Assembly: GCA_027311065.1 (NCBI GenBank)
Contig: DAICZP010000142.1
Coordinates: 1-45,358, forward strand
Length of the DNA: 45,358 bases
Direction: 5' to 3'
Source of the DNA: Thiomonas sp.
GTDB lineage: Bacteria; Pseudomonadota; Gammaproteobacteria; Burkholderiales; Burkholderiaceae_C
The position numbers were made by a program, and so were the translations under genes. The first letter of the stretch is position 1. Each line of letters opens with the position of its first letter. Of the stretch, positions 29,797 to 38,956 are shown in pieces. The notes under the pieces were generated by a model that was given only the letters and a program-made list of their open reading frames with translations, was not told where the DNA came from and ran no database searches.

Positions 29797-30546
29797 ATGT
29801 TGCTGATCCCCGCGATCGATCTGAAAAACGGCCAGTGCGTTCGCCTGGAGCAAGGCGAGATGCAGGCCGCCACGGTGTTTTCCACCGAGCCTGCGGTCAT
29901 GGCCAGGCACTGGGTCAGCCAAGGGGCAAAGCGCCTGCATCTGGTCGACCTCAACGGCGCCTTTGCAGGCCGGCCGGAGAACGAGCCCGCCATCCGTGCC
30001 ATCTTGCGCGAGGTGGGGGAAGACATTCCGGTGCAGCTCGGCGGAGGAATCCGCGACCTGGAGACCATCGAGCGCTACCTGGACGATGGCCTGAGCTACG
30101 TCATCATCGGTACCGCTGCGGTGAAAAATCCCGGCTTTCTCAAGGAGGCCTGCAGTGCGTTCGGCGGACACATCATCGTCGGCCTGGACGCGCGTGACGG
30201 CAAGGTTGCCACCGATGGCTGGAGCAAGCTGACCGGGCACGAGGTGGTTGACCTCGCGCGCAAGTTCGAGGACTACGGCGTCGAGTCGGTCATCTACACC
30301 GACATTGGTCGCGACGGCATGCTCACCGGCCTGAACATCGATGCAACCGTGCGGCTGGCCGAGGCGCTCACCATCCCTGTGATCGCCTCCGGCGGCCTGG
30401 CCGGGATGACCGATATCGACCGGCTGCTGGAGGTCGAGAGCAGCGGGGTCGAAGGCGTCATCTGCGGCCGCGCGATCTACACCGGTGCGCTGAACTTCCA
30501 CGCGGCGCAAACGCGTGTCGCCGCCGCCACTGCGGCTGATTCCTGA
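29797..30546 (+). CDS. hisA: ProFAR isomerase HisA
   Basis: 249 aa from [17 protein letters not shown]. It is a TIM barrel with catalytic Asp8 in AIDLKNG and the second Asp in YTDIGRDG, and phosphate loops GGGIRDLE and SGGLAG. It isomerises N'-formimino-AICAR-phosphoribosyl to the ribulosyl form. The long upstream open frame is the shadow of hisH. Confidence 0.96.
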   Translation: MLLIPAIDLKNGQCVRLEQGEMQAATVFSTEPAVMARHWVSQGAKRLHLVDLNGAFAGRPENEPAIRAILREVGEDIPVQLGGGIRDLETIERYLDDGLSYVIIGTAAVKNPGFLKEACSAFGGHIIVGLDARDGKVATDGWSKLTGHEVVDLARKFEDYGVESVIYTDIGRDGMLTGLNIDATVRLAEALTIPVIASGGLAGMTDIDRLLEVESSGVEGVICGRAIYTGALNFHAAQTRVAAATAADS

Positions 30547-30568
30547 ATTCCGGGGGCGCACGAGTCGC

Positions 30569-31348
30569 ATGCTGTTCAAACGCATCATCCCTTGCCTGGA
30601 CGTCACCGGCGGCCGGGTCGTGAAAGGTGTCAACTTCGTTGGTCTGCGCGATGCGGGCGATCCGGTGGACATCGCCGCGCGGTACAACGAGCAAGGTGCC
30701 GACGAGCTGACCTTTCTCGACATCACGGCGACCAGCGATGATCGCGGCATGCTGTTGCACATGATCGAGGCGGTGGCCTCGCAGGTGTTCATTCCGCTGA
30801 CTGTCGGCGGTGGCGTGCGTACCGTGGACGACGTGCGCCGGCTGCTCAATGCAGGCGCGGACAAGGTCAGCTTCAACTCGGCTGCGGTTGCAAACCCCCA
30901 AGTCATCGCCGACGCCTCGACCAAGTACGGTGCCCAGTGCATCGTGGTGGCGATCGACGCGAAGCGTCGTGCCGCCGGCGATGCCGGCGCGAGCGCCGAG
31001 GGGTGGGATGTCTACACCCATGGTGGTCGTCGCAATACCGGACTTGACGCCGTGGAATGGGCCCGCACCATGACCGAGGCGGGTGCGGGGGAAATCCTGC
31101 TCACCAGCATGGATCGCGATGGGACGAAGGCTGGCTTCGATCTCGCCTTGACGCGCGCAGTGGCAGATGCCGTGCCCGTACCGGTCATCGCGTCGGGGGG
31201 CGTGGGCAATCTCCAGCATCTCGCCGACGGCATTCGCCAGGGACACGCCGACGCCGTCCTGGCGGCCAGTATCTTCCACTATGGCGAGCAGACCGTCGGC
31301 GAAGCGAAGCGGTTTCTCGCAGCCCAGGGCATCGCGATGCGTATCTGA
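30569..31348 (+). CDS. hisF: Imidazole glycerol phosphate synthase, cyclase subunit
   Basis: 259 aa from [15 protein letters not shown] barrel with Asp11 in [12 protein letters not shown] and Asp in VVAIDAKR. It uses ammonia from HisH to form imidazole glycerol phosphate and AICAR. It follows hisA by 22 nt. Confidence 0.97.
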   Translation: MLFKRIIPCLDVTGGRVVKGVNFVGLRDAGDPVDIAARYNEQGADELTFLDITATSDDRGMLLHMIEAVASQVFIPLTVGGGVRTVDDVRRLLNAGADKVSFNSAAVANPQVIADASTKYGAQCIVVAIDAKRRAAGDAGASAEGWDVYTHGGRRNTGLDAVEWARTMTEAGAGEILLTSMDRDGTKAGFDLALTRAVADAVPVPVIASGGVGNLQHLADGIRQGHADAVLAASIFHYGEQTVGEAKRFLAAQGIAMRI

Positions 31349-31386
31349 CCCCGCGGCGATCGTCCCCCACCACCGAGACTTGACGC

Positions 31387-31776
31387 ATGAACTGGCTTGA
31401 CGACATTCGCTGGGACAAGGACGGCCTTGTTCCGGCCATCGCGCAGGAGGTCGACAGCAAGGACGTGCTGATGGTTGCCTGGATGAACCGCGAGGCGTTG
31501 GCGCGCACGGTTGAACTGGGTGAAGCGGTGTATTGGTCGCGCTCGCGCCAGCGGCTGTGGCACAAGGGCGAGGAATCGGGGCACGTGCAAAAGGTCGCGT
31601 CGATCCGGCTTGACTGTGACGCCGACGTGCTGCTGCTGAGCGTGCACCAACTCGGACACGACCCGGGCATCGCATGCCATACTGGCCGCCACTCCTGTTT
31701 TTTTCGCACTCTGCGCGAGGGACATTGGGAAACGGTCGAGCCGGTGCTGAAAAATCCTGAGGACATCTACCGTTGA
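31387..31776 (+). CDS. hisI: Phosphoribosyl-AMP cyclohydrolase
   Basis: 129 aa. Mg/Zn site residues are in [14 protein letters not shown] and the Cys/His in [11 protein letters not shown]. Here hisI and hisE are separate genes, unlike the fused E. coli HisIE. The stop overlaps the hisE start. Confidence 0.96.
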   Translation: MNWLDDIRWDKDGLVPAIAQEVDSKDVLMVAWMNREALARTVELGEAVYWSRSRQRLWHKGEESGHVQKVASIRLDCDADVLLLSVHQLGHDPGIACHTGRHSCFFRTLREGHWETVEPVLKNPEDIYR

Positions 31777-32141
31777 ACACGCACGATATCACTGAATCCG
31801 GCATCCTCGACCGTCTTGCGGCAGTCATCGAGAGTCGTCGCGGGTCCGATCCGGACGCCTCGTATGTCGCGCGGCTCTTTGCCAAGGGCGAGGACGCGAT
31901 GCTGAAGAAAATTGGCGAGGAAGCGACCGAATTCGTGCTTGCTGCCAAGGGAGGCACGCGCGAACAGGTCATCTATGAAGCTGCCGACCTGTGGTTCCAC
32001 ACTTTGGTGGCGCTTGTTGCGCATGAAGTACGCCCAGATGAGGTGCTGGCCGAACTGGCGCGCCGCGAGGGGCTTTCCGGTCTGGAGGAATTTGCCCAGC
32101 GCGGCATCGCAACATGCGCGCGGTCCGGGGGGTTAAAATAA
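31773..32141 (+). CDS. hisE: Phosphoribosyl-ATP pyrophosphatase
   Basis: 122 aa, start TTG 31773 overlapping the hisI stop (TTGA). All-alpha NTP pyrophosphohydrolase with [15 protein letters not shown] and [13 protein letters not shown], the Mg-binding helices. It performs the second step of histidine synthesis. It is the last his gene here; tatA follows 76 nt later. Confidence 0.95.
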   Translation: MNTHDITESGILDRLAAVIESRRGSDPDASYVARLFAKGEDAMLKKIGEEATEFVLAAKGGTREQVIYEAADLWFHTLVALVAHEVRPDEVLAELARREGLSGLEEFAQRGIATCARSGGLK

Positions 32142-32217
32142 ACTGTCCTGTCATGTCCCGGGCGATGTTCGCCCGTCAAAAGCGCGCAGCCGTTCAAGGC
32201 CGCAACGGAGTAGAAAC

Positions 32218-32454
32218 ATGGGCTCGTTGAGCATTTGGCATTGGTTGATCGTGTTGGCGATCGTCGTGATGATCTTTGGCACCAAGAAGCTCAAGAACAT
32301 CGGAACGGATCTTGGCGCCGCGGTGAAGGGCTTCAAGGACGGCATGCGTGAGGGCGATTCCGATACCCCCCCTTCTGCTCCCGATCGGCAAATTCCGGCA
32401 CAAAACGTCGCTGCCAAGGATGCAATCGACGTCGAGGCGAAGGAAAAGCACTGA
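32218..32454 (+). CDS. tatA: Sec-independent protein translocase subunit TatA
   Basis: 78 aa. One membrane helix (about 4-20) is followed by the [21 protein letters not shown] amphipathic helix with the FG hinge, then an acidic tail. TatA polymerises to form the passage for folded, twin-arginine proteins. An intrinsic terminator-like hairpin lies between this gene and tatB. Confidence 0.95.
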   Translation: MGSLSIWHWLIVLAIVVMIFGTKKLKNIGTDLGAAVKGFKDGMREGDSDTPPSAPDRQIPAQNVAAKDAIDVEAKEKH

Positions 32455-32477
32455 CGCACCCCGCAAGGACGTGCGAG

Positions 32478-32502
32478 GGCCGGCGTGCGAGCCGGCCTTT
32501 TT
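32478..32502 (+). terminator. Intrinsic terminator-like hairpin between tatA and tatB
   Basis: GGCCGGC (32478-32484) and GCCGGCC (32491-32497) form a perfect 7-bp GC stem with a 6-nt loop, followed by T5 (32498-32502). It is 23 nt after the tatA stop and 27 nt before the tatB start. It should let only part of the transcripts reach tatBC. Confidence 0.7.
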
Positions 32503-32529
32503 GTTCCCGGACGTGAGGGCCAGACAGGC

Positions 32530-33021
32530 ATGTTTGACATCGGCATTTCCGAACTAGGCATGATCGGGGTGGTGGCCCTGATCGTGCTGGGCCCCGAGCG
32601 GCTGCCGCGCGTGGCGCGCACGGTGGGGACGCTGCTGGGCCGCGCGCAGCGCTACCTGGCCGACGTCAAAAGCGAGGTGAACCGCCAGATGGACCTCACC
32701 GAGCTTCGCAGCATGAAGGAAGGCTTCGAGTCGTCGGTGCGTGAGATGCAAGGAGAAGTCGCGCGGAACGCGGGCGAAATTCACCAGGAATTCGAATCTG
32801 CCTGGAAGGATGCCACCGCCGGTCTGCACGGCGAACCGGGTGCCGAACCGTCAGACGCGGTGCAGGGCCCCACCCCCTATCTGATCGATGTGCCAAGCGC
32901 GAAGCGCCTCAAGCGCTCCACGGGTCACGCGCTGCCGTTATGGTACCGGCGCCAGGCGCGGGTACGGACCCGTGCGCTGTCGGGCGCTGCGCGTGTTGCG
33001 CGCCACCGTCCGCATCGCTGA
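32530..33021 (+). CDS. tatB: Twin-arginine translocase subunit TatB
   Basis: 163 aa from MFDIGISELGMIGVVALIVL. The GPERLPRVARTVG motif marks TatB, followed by a long amphipathic helix and a basic C-terminus. It forms the signal-binding core with TatC. An upstream in-frame start at 32485 is inside the terminator stem and is rejected. Confidence 0.94.
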   Translation: MFDIGISELGMIGVVALIVLGPERLPRVARTVGTLLGRAQRYLADVKSEVNRQMDLTELRSMKEGFESSVREMQGEVARNAGEIHQEFESAWKDATAGLHGEPGAEPSDAVQGPTPYLIDVPSAKRLKRSTGHALPLWYRRQARVRTRALSGAARVARHRPHR

Positions 33022-33053
33022 CCATCCCCGCATCATCCGCGTAGGCCCGCCAA

Positions 33054-33866
33054 TTGAACGACTCCAAGCATTCTGCAGACGCCGACGTCGACGCCGAGCA
33101 GCCCTTCGTCACCCATTTGATCGAGCTTCGCGACCGTCTCATCCGGGCGCTGATTGCCGTCGGCGTCGTCTTTGCGGTGCTGCTGGCCTATCCAGGCCCG
33201 TCGGGTCTGTTCGATATTTTCGCCCGGCCCCTCATCGATCATTTGCCGCATGGTTCAACGATGATCGCGATCGGGGTCATCACCCCGTTCCTGGTGCCGC
33301 TCAAGCTGGCACTGTTGTCGGCCTTGATGGTGGCGCTGCCCCTCGTGCTCTATCAGCTCTGGGCTTTCGTGGCGCCAGGCTTGTACGCGCACGAAAAGCG
33401 TCTCGTCGTCCCGCTGATCATTCTCAGCACGCTACTGTTTTATCTCGGCGTGGCGTTCGCGTACTTTGTGGTCTTGGGGCGCCTGTTCACCTTCATTCAG
33501 GCGGTGGCGCCCAAGGTCATCACAGCGGCGCCGGACATCGAGTCGTATCTCAATTTCGTGCTGACGTTGTTCCTGGCGTTCGGCAGCGCCTTCGAGGTAC
33601 CAATCGTGTTGATGCTGCTGGTGCGCTTCGGCGTGTTGAGCCTGGATCAGCTCAAGGCCTGGCGCTCATACTTCATCGTCGTCGCCTTCATCATCGCGGC
33701 GGTCATCACGCCGCCCGACGTGTTCTCGCAGACGAGCCTGGCGATCTCCATGATCGTGCTCTACGAGGTGGGCATCATCGGCGCGCGGCTGCTGGCGCGC
33801 TATGCACCCCCGGCGGATGCGGACGATGCCGCGTCCGGCGGCGAGACGGTGAAGTCGGGGGATTGA
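33054..33866 (+). CDS. tatC: Twin-arginine translocase subunit TatC
   Basis: 270 aa, start TTG 33054. Six membrane helices, with the N-terminal VTHLIELRDRLIRALI signal-recognition motif and GLYAHEKRLVVPLI. It binds the RR signal peptide. The last 67 nt overlap, tail to tail, the end of the DegS-like gene on the other strand. Confidence 0.95.
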   Translation: MNDSKHSADADVDAEQPFVTHLIELRDRLIRALIAVGVVFAVLLAYPGPSGLFDIFARPLIDHLPHGSTMIAIGVITPFLVPLKLALLSALMVALPLVLYQLWAFVAPGLYAHEKRLVVPLIILSTLLFYLGVAFAYFVVLGRLFTFIQAVAPKVITAAPDIESYLNFVLTLFLAFGSAFEVPIVLMLLVRFGVLSLDQLKAWRSYFIVVAFIIAAVITPPDVFSQTSLAISMIVLYEVGIIGARLLARYAPPADADDAASGGETVKSGD

Positions 33867-35023
33867 GACGGATCCGGCGTCCCGATCGGAGCGCCGAATT
33901 CACCGCCTCCATCGTTGGCACGGGGTGCATCGGCAGGCCGTTCGGCAACCTTCACCCGCAGGATTTCCTGGCGCCCACGCCGTATGACGCGCAAATCGAC
34001 CGTGTTTCCGGGTTGAAGCGCCGCCACCGTGTCGAGAAGCTCGCCCGTGTCGTGCACCGCATGCCCGGCGACGTCGACCACGACATCGCCCGGCTCCACG
34101 CCCGCCCGGTCGGCCGGCCCACCGCGCAGCACCGCAGCGATTTCGAGGTCGGCGCCGGCCGGCAGGCGCAGCGTCCGGGCGCGCGTAGGATCGATCGCAA
34201 CGGGCTCGACCCCGATCCAGCCCCGCAGCACGTGACCCGAGGCGATGAGTTGCCGCAGCACGTTGTGTGCAATGGATGCGGGCACCGCGAAGCCGATGCC
34301 CAGCGATCCACCGGAGCGGGAAAAAATGGCGGTATTGATACCCAGCAAATTGCCTTCGACGTCGACCAGTGCCCCGCCGGAGTTGCCGGGATTGATCGCC
34401 GCGTCGGTCTGAATGAAGTTTTCGTAGGTGTTGATCCCCAAGTCGTTGCGTCTGAGCGCGCTGACGATACCCTGGGTCACCGTTTGGCCGACGCCGAAGG
34501 GGTAGCCAATCGCCAGCACCACGTCGCCGACGTGCGCGCGCGTGTCGTCTGCGAAGGTCAGGGTTGGAAGGTCGTGCAGATCGATGCGCAGCACTGCCAG
34601 ATCGGTATCCGGGTCGCGTCCCACCACCCGGGCGGCGGCTTCGCGATGGTCGGCAAGGCGGACCTCGATTTCCTGCGCACCTTCGACCACATGATTGTTC
34701 GTCAGGATATAACCGTCGGGGGTGACAATGACTCCCGAGCCCAGGCCGACGCGCGGGCGTTGCGGGGAAAGCCCGAACAATTGGTCGAGTTCGCTGCCCG
34801 CACGACCCGATACGAGCCGGGTGGAGGTGACCGAGACGACTGCCGGCATGGCCCTGCGCGCGGCGCCGCTGTAGGACGCGCTGGCGGGGACCGGGGCGAT
34901 GGCAATGCGCGCCGCCGGCGCGTTTGCTGTCGCGAACCATTCGGGGGCGAACGTCCGCAACACGATGATCACCGCCATCGCGATGGTCGTCGCCTGAGCG
35001 AAAATCAACCACAACCTACGCAT
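33800..35023 (-). CDS. DegS/HtrA-family serine protease with PDZ domain
   Basis: About 407 aa from ATG 35023 (MRRLWLIFAQ); ATG 35044 is also open. The N-terminal helix anchors it in the inner membrane with the protease in the periplasm. Catalytic triad: His in TNNHVVEGA, Asp in DTDLAVLRID, Ser in NPGNSGGALV, followed by one PDZ domain (LRGGPADRAGVEPGDVV). One PDZ and a membrane anchor resemble DegS/MucD-like sensors of envelope stress. Its Ser/Ala/Pro-rich tail is encoded over the tatC 3' end, and it is head to head with the Nif3-like gene. Confidence 0.92.
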   Translation of the reverse strand: MRRLWLIFAQATTIAMAVIIVLRTFAPEWFATANAPAARIAIAPVPASASYSGAARRAMPAVVSVTSTRLVSGRAGSELDQLFGLSPQRPRVGLGSGVIVTPDGYILTNNHVVEGAQEIEVRLADHREAAARVVGRDPDTDLAVLRIDLHDLPTLTFADDTRAHVGDVVLAIGYPFGVGQTVTQGIVSALRRNDLGINTYENFIQTDAAINPGNSGGALVDVEGNLLGINTAIFSRSGGSLGIGFAVPASIAHNVLRQLIASGHVLRGWIGVEPVAIDPTRARTLRLPAGADLEIAAVLRGGPADRAGVEPGDVVVDVAGHAVHDTGELLDTVAALQPGNTVDLRVIRRGRQEILRVKVAERPADAPRANDGGGEFGAPIGTPDPSQSPDFTVSPPDAASSASAGGA

Positions 35024-35042
35024 ATTTCTCTGCAATGACACC

Positions 35043-35792
35043 ATGGTGAATCGCGAACAACTGCTCGCTGAGCTAGGCGAGATCCTGCAACCCGAACGTT
35101 TCGACGATTATGGACCCAATGGCCTCCAGGTCGAAGGACGGCCGACGATTCTCCGGCTCGTCAGTGGCGTCACCGCAAGCCTGGCGTTGATCGAACGCGC
35201 TGTCGCGTTGCGCGCTGACGCGATTCTCGTCCATCACGGCTGGTTTTGGCGGGGCGAGGACGCGCGCGTGGTGGGGCAGAAGGCACGCCGCCTGCGTGCA
35301 CTCATGGGAGCCGATATCAATCTGCTGGCCTATCATCTGCCACTCGATGCGCATCCGGGGTTTGGCAACAACGCGACCTTGGCCGCGCATATGGGGTGGG
35401 TCGTGGATGGCCATTTCGGCCGCCAGGACCTTGGCATGATCGGCCACGCGCCGGGCTGCCGTACCCTGGGTGAGCTCGCGCGCAGCTTGCAGGCGAGGCT
35501 GCGGCGCGCACCGGTGCTGGTGGGCGACCCGGATGCACCGGTCGGGCGCCTGGCCTGGTGCACGGGCGCCGCGCAGGACTGGATCGCCCAGGCTGGCGCC
35601 GCTGGTGCGACGGCCTACATCAGCGGCGAAATTTCCGAGCCTACGGCCCATTACGCCCGCGAAATGAACGTGGCATACCTTGCCTGCGGCCACCACGCCA
35701 CGGAGCGCTATGGCGTGCAGGCGCTTGGCATCCACCTGGCGCAGCGCTTCGATCTCGACCATCACTTCATCGACCTGGACAATCCCGCATGA
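35043..35792 (+). CDS. Nif3-like dinuclear metal centre protein
   Basis: 249 aa with metal-binding VHHGWFWRG and YHLPLDAHPG, then CGHHATERYG near the C-terminus. Nif3/YbgI proteins are hexamers with a dinuclear metal site; the reaction is not settled. There is no clear ribosome site before the ATG; the divergent DegS-like gene begins only 19 nt away. ATGA overlap with pdxA. Confidence 0.92.
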   Translation: MVNREQLLAELGEILQPERFDDYGPNGLQVEGRPTILRLVSGVTASLALIERAVALRADAILVHHGWFWRGEDARVVGQKARRLRALMGADINLLAYHLPLDAHPGFGNNATLAAHMGWVVDGHFGRQDLGMIGHAPGCRTLGELARSLQARLRRAPVLVGDPDAPVGRLAWCTGAAQDWIAQAGAAGATAYISGEISEPTAHYAREMNVAYLACGHHATERYGVQALGIHLAQRFDLDHHFIDLDNPA

Positions 35793-36832
35793 ACGTCAAA
35801 CCACTTGCCGTTTCAATGGGCGACCCAGCCGGCATCGGCCCCGAGATCATCGTCAAGGCTTTTGCGGCCGGCCTTGCCGACGGCTGTGTGGTGTTTGGAG
35901 ACGCCGAGATCATCGCCGCCGCGGTGCGCGCGTTGCCATGGGCGCCCGCCACGCAGGCACCCGTTGTCGCACGGGTCGTGGATGCAGGGGCGGCGGCTGC
36001 GTTGCCGGCAGGCGTGATTCCCGTGCTTCAGGCTGCGGGGATCACGCCGGCGCAGCTGCGCGATCTCGAACCGGGCCGCATCGACGCGCGCGCCGGTGCA
36101 GCGGCATATGCGGCGATCGTCGCGGGGGCGCGCGCGGCGCTCGCCGGGGAGGTTGCGGGGCTCGTGACCGCGCCAATTCACAAGGAGGCCCTGCATGCTG
36201 CAGGTGTCCCGTTTCCCGGGCACACCGAGCTGCTGCAAAGCCTGTGCGGTGGCGTGCCGGTGCGCATGATGCTGGCCAATGACGCGTTGCGGACGGTGCT
36301 TGTCACCATTCACGCCAGCGTGCGTCACGCCATCGATGCCATCACGATTCAGTCCGTGCTTGAGACGCTGCGTATCACCGCGCATGCCGCGCGTGCCTGG
36401 GGCCAGCCGCAGGCGCGTATCGCCGTGGCTGGCCTCAACCCCCATGCCGGCGAGGGCGGACTGTTCGGCGACGAGGAGATTCGGGTCATCGGCCCTGCCA
36501 TTGCACAGGCGCGCGCCGAGGGCATCAACGTCAGCGGACCATACGCTCCGGATACCGTGTTCATGCGTGCGCGCAACGCGCCTGACCATCAGGGAGCATT
36601 TGACGTCGTGGTCGCCATGCTGCACGACCACGGCTTGATCCCGGTGAAGTATCTCGGGCTGGAGCAGGGCGTGAACGTCACGCTCGGCCTACCCTTCGTC
36701 CGCACCAGCCCCGACCACGGTACGGCCTTTGATATCGCCGGCCGCGGCATGGCCGACCCAACCAGTCTGGCGGCGGCGATCGCGATGGCCCGCCGCATGG
36801 GATCCGCGGCGCCGGCAGTGCTTACTTCCTGA
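35789..36832 (+). CDS. pdxA: 4-hydroxythreonine-4-phosphate dehydrogenase PdxA
   Basis: 347 aa from [20 protein letters not shown]. Metal-binding histidines are in [27 protein letters not shown] and [14 protein letters not shown]. It makes the amine for pyridoxine ring synthesis, with NAD. It overlaps the Nif3-like stop by ATGA and, convergently, the mscL end by 11 nt. Confidence 0.96.
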   Translation: MNVKPLAVSMGDPAGIGPEIIVKAFAAGLADGCVVFGDAEIIAAAVRALPWAPATQAPVVARVVDAGAAAALPAGVIPVLQAAGITPAQLRDLEPGRIDARAGAAAYAAIVAGARAALAGEVAGLVTAPIHKEALHAAGVPFPGHTELLQSLCGGVPVRMMLANDALRTVLVTIHASVRHAIDAITIQSVLETLRITAHAARAWGQPQARIAVAGLNPHAGEGGLFGDEEIRVIGPAIAQARAEGINVSGPYAPDTVFMRARNAPDHQGAFDVVVAMLHDHGLIPVKYLGLEQGVNVTLGLPFVRTSPDHGTAFDIAGRGMADPTSLAAAIAMARRMGSAAPAVLTS

Positions 36833-37268
36833 GAGCGTCGCGGATTTCACGCAACAGCAGAATGTCTTCTGCCGGTGTCGGTTCCGGCGCAGGCGCCGCG
36901 GGGGCGGCGGCCGGCGCCTGCTCGGCGCGTTTGAGCTTGGCGATAGATCGGACCATGAGAAAAATCACGAACGCCAGAATCAGGAAATTGAGGGCGATGG
37001 TGATGAAGTCGCCATAGGCAAGGACAGGGACGTTGGCCTTTTTCAATCCTGCCAGCGTCATGACGGCGCCGTGAGGAACCGGTCCGAGTACGACGAAGAG
37101 GTTGGAGAAATCAATCTTTCCCACCACCGTGCCAACCAAGGGCATCACGATGTCACCCACGAGAGCGTCGACGATCTTGCCAAACGCACCCCCGATGATG
37201 ACAGCCACGGCCAAATCGATCACGTTGCCTTTGACGGCAAATTCTTTGAAGTCTTGCAGGAAGCTCAT
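36822..37268 (-). CDS. mscL: Large-conductance mechanosensitive channel MscL
   Basis: 148 aa. Two membrane helices: [21 protein letters not shown], pore-lining (quoted motif is the first helix start), and [15 protein letters not shown] cytoplasmic C-terminal helix follows an Ala/Pro-rich linker. It is the emergency osmotic valve of the inner membrane. The gene is convergent with pdxA and divergent from the petC stub. Confidence 0.95.
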   Translation of the reverse strand: MSFLQDFKEFAVKGNVIDLAVAVIIGGAFGKIVDALVGDIVMPLVGTVVGKIDFSNLFVVLGPVPHGAVMTLAGLKKANVPVLAYGDFITIALNFLILAFVIFLMVRSIAKLKRAEQAPAAAPAAPAPEPTPAEDILLLREIRDALRK

Positions 37269-37404
37269 AGGGTCTCTCCGAAATTACGACTGATGATCGG
37301 GAATTTAATCTGAATTCAATGATCAAAGGAAAAAGTGTGCGCGTTGGAGCCACGAAATACAGTAGTTTCGATCTCCAGCGCCTTGGTCTTGGCCAGGATT
37401 CCAG

Positions 37405-37656
37405 GCCCGACCCGACTCCTCGAATCCAGCGCGCACCGTCGTCCGGTTCGTGGGCTGGAAAACGCTGGCACCCGGGTCGATGTCCGAGACGCAGTATGAT
37501 TCGGACGTTGCCGATCTTGTCGCTTACATGCAGTGGATGGCGGAACCCGGGCAGCGCGAGCGCAAACGCATCGGCGTTTTCGTGATGCTGTTCCTCGTGG
37601 CTTTCACGTTCATCACGTGGCGTCTCAAGAAAGAATATTGGAACGATGTGAACTAG
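37405..37656 (+). pseudogene. petC: Cytochrome c1 (petC) C-terminal remnant
   Basis: The plus frame ending at TAG 37654-37656 reads VGWKTLAPGSMSETQYDSD, then DLVAYMQWMAEP, ERKRIGVFVMLFLVAFTFI and WRLKKEYWNDVN. This is the C-terminus of proteobacterial cytochrome c1, with its membrane anchor. No CXXCH haem motif, no petB and no petA are found between it and the mscL start. The frame stays open upstream but loses resemblance near 37405. In relatives petABC precedes sspA, so this is probably a deletion scar; the rest of 37269-37738 shows no gene. Confidence 0.75.
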
Positions 37657-37690
37657 CCACCGGGCTCCCGCCCGGGCTGGCCGCGGCAGG

Positions 37691-37710
37691 GGTGGACATC
37701 CTGGTCCACT
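37691..37710 (+). repeat. Small hairpin before sspA
   Basis: GTGGAC (37692-37697) pairs with GTCCAC (37704-37709) with a 6-nt loop, then TCCTTTCGCTTTTT. It may be the old terminator of the pet operon or an sspA leader structure. Confidence 0.35.
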
Positions 37711-37738
37711 CCTTTCGCTTTTTCGGGAGTCGCCCCTC

Positions 37739-38350
37739 ATGATGGTGCTTTACTCTGGCACGACCTGCCCTTTTTCGCAGCGCTGCCGCTTTGTCCTGTT
37801 TGAAAAGGGCATGGATTTTGAAATTCGAGACGTCGACTTGTTCAACAAGCCCGAAGACGTCGCTGTGATGAACCCCTATGGCCAGGTGCCGATTCTGGTT
37901 GAGCGCGACCTCATCCTCTACGAATCCAACATCATCAACGAGTACATCGACGAGCGTTTTCCGCATCCGCAACTGATGCCTGGTGACCCGGTGGCGCGCG
38001 CGCGCGTGCGGCTGTTCCTGTTCAATTTCGAGAAAGAACTCTTCGTCCACGTTTCTGCCCTGGAGTCGCGGGTGACCAAGAGCAACGAGAAAGTGATGGA
38101 AAAAGCTCGCGCTTCGATCCGTGACCGTCTGACCCAGCTCGCTCCGATCTTCACCAAGAACCGGTTCATGCTGGGCGACGATTTTTCCATGCTCGACGTT
38201 GCCATCGCCCCGCTGCTCTGGCGCCTGGACCACTATGGCATCGACCTGCCGAAGTCGGCTGCGCCACTGTCGAAGTACGCGGAACGTATTTTCCAGCGCC
38301 CGGCCTACATCGAGGCGCTCACGCCGTCAGAAAAGGTGATGCGCAAGTAA
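37739..38350 (+). CDS. sspA: Stringent starvation protein A
   Basis: 203 aa glutathione S-transferase-like fold: MMVLYSGTTCPFSQRCRFVL, then PYGQVPILVERD and ESNIINEYIDERFPHP. SspA binds RNA polymerase and changes expression in stationary phase and acid stress. GGGAG precedes the ATG; a second ATG at 37742 is possible. It is followed after 13 nt by sspB. Confidence 0.95.
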   Translation: MMVLYSGTTCPFSQRCRFVLFEKGMDFEIRDVDLFNKPEDVAVMNPYGQVPILVERDLILYESNIINEYIDERFPHPQLMPGDPVARARVRLFLFNFEKELFVHVSALESRVTKSNEKVMEKARASIRDRLTQLAPIFTKNRFMLGDDFSMLDVAIAPLLWRLDHYGIDLPKSAAPLSKYAERIFQRPAYIEALTPSEKVMRK

Positions 38351-38363
38351 GCGCGAGGTGATC

Positions 38364-38846
38364 ATGGGCAAAGGCGACGACACCATCATTCCGACAAAGC
38401 CGTATCTGTTGCGGGCTCTGTACGAATGGTGCACCGACAACGGCTTCACGCCGTACCTTGCGGTGCAGGTCGACGCCAGCGTCCGGGTTCCGCGCGAGCA
38501 CGTGAAGAATGGTGAAATCGTCCTCAACATCAGCTTCGAGTCGACCAGCGCGCTGAAAATGGGCAACGAGGACATCAGTTTCAAGGCACGCTTCGGCGGC
38601 GTGGCGCGCGACATTCTGATCCCCATCACCCACATCACGGCGATTTACGCGCGGGAAAACGGTCAAGGCATGGCCTTTCCTCCGCCCGAGCCACGGGAGC
38701 AGGTGCCCACCGCCGAGGGTGGCGCATCAAACTCCGTTTCGGGAGATGTTCCAGCGGCGGCACCCGCGGTCGATTCCGCGTCTGAGCCGCCTCCCGAACT
38801 TCCTCCGACGCGACCCTCCGGGTCCCATCTCAAACGCGTCAAGTGA
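38364..38846 (+). CDS. sspB: ClpXP adaptor SspB
   Basis: 160 aa from ATG 38364 with GAGGTGA ahead (a GTG at 38358 is also open). The SspB fold is PYLLRALYEWCTDNGFTPYL with VLNISFESTSALKMGNEDI, then a Pro/Ala/Glu-rich linker and the C-terminal HLKRVK tail that docks on ClpX. It delivers ssrA-tagged proteins to ClpXP. Confidence 0.95.
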   Translation: MGKGDDTIIPTKPYLLRALYEWCTDNGFTPYLAVQVDASVRVPREHVKNGEIVLNISFESTSALKMGNEDISFKARFGGVARDILIPITHITAIYARENGQGMAFPPPEPREQVPTAEGGASNSVSGDVPAAAPAVDSASEPPPELPPTRPSGSHLKRVK

Positions 38847-38880
38847 CTCGGTTCGCCAGGGTCACGATGCGCATCCAGAC

Positions 38881-38956
38881 GCCGCTTTAGCTCAGCTGGT
38901 AGAGCAACCGCCTTGTAAGCGGTAGGTCATCCGTTCGATTCGGATAAGCGGCACCA
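38881..38956 (+). tRNA. tRNA-Thr (anticodon UGU), CCA encoded
   Basis: 76 nt. Acceptor GCCGCTT pairs with AAGCGGC, the anticodon arm ACCGC-CTTGTAA-GCGGT presents TGT, and the T arm is ATCCG-TTCGATT-CGGAT, ending with A and CCA at 38954-38956. Its last 22 nt (38935-38956) recur exactly at 40595-40616, so it is an integration target. Confidence 0.97.
38935..38956 (+). repeat. Left attachment site (attL-like), 3' end of tRNA-Thr
   Basis: The 22 nt from 38935, TCGATTCGGATAAG onward to CCA, are identical to 40595-40616. They span the T loop to the tRNA 3' end. This is the usual target of tyrosine recombinases, and the two copies enclose the mobile mystery pair. Confidence 0.8.

Noticed and set aside
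32888-35038. 716-codon plus-strand open frame
   Set aside because: Crosses tatC and the antisense of the DegS-like gene, both with clear motifs; an artefact of high GC.
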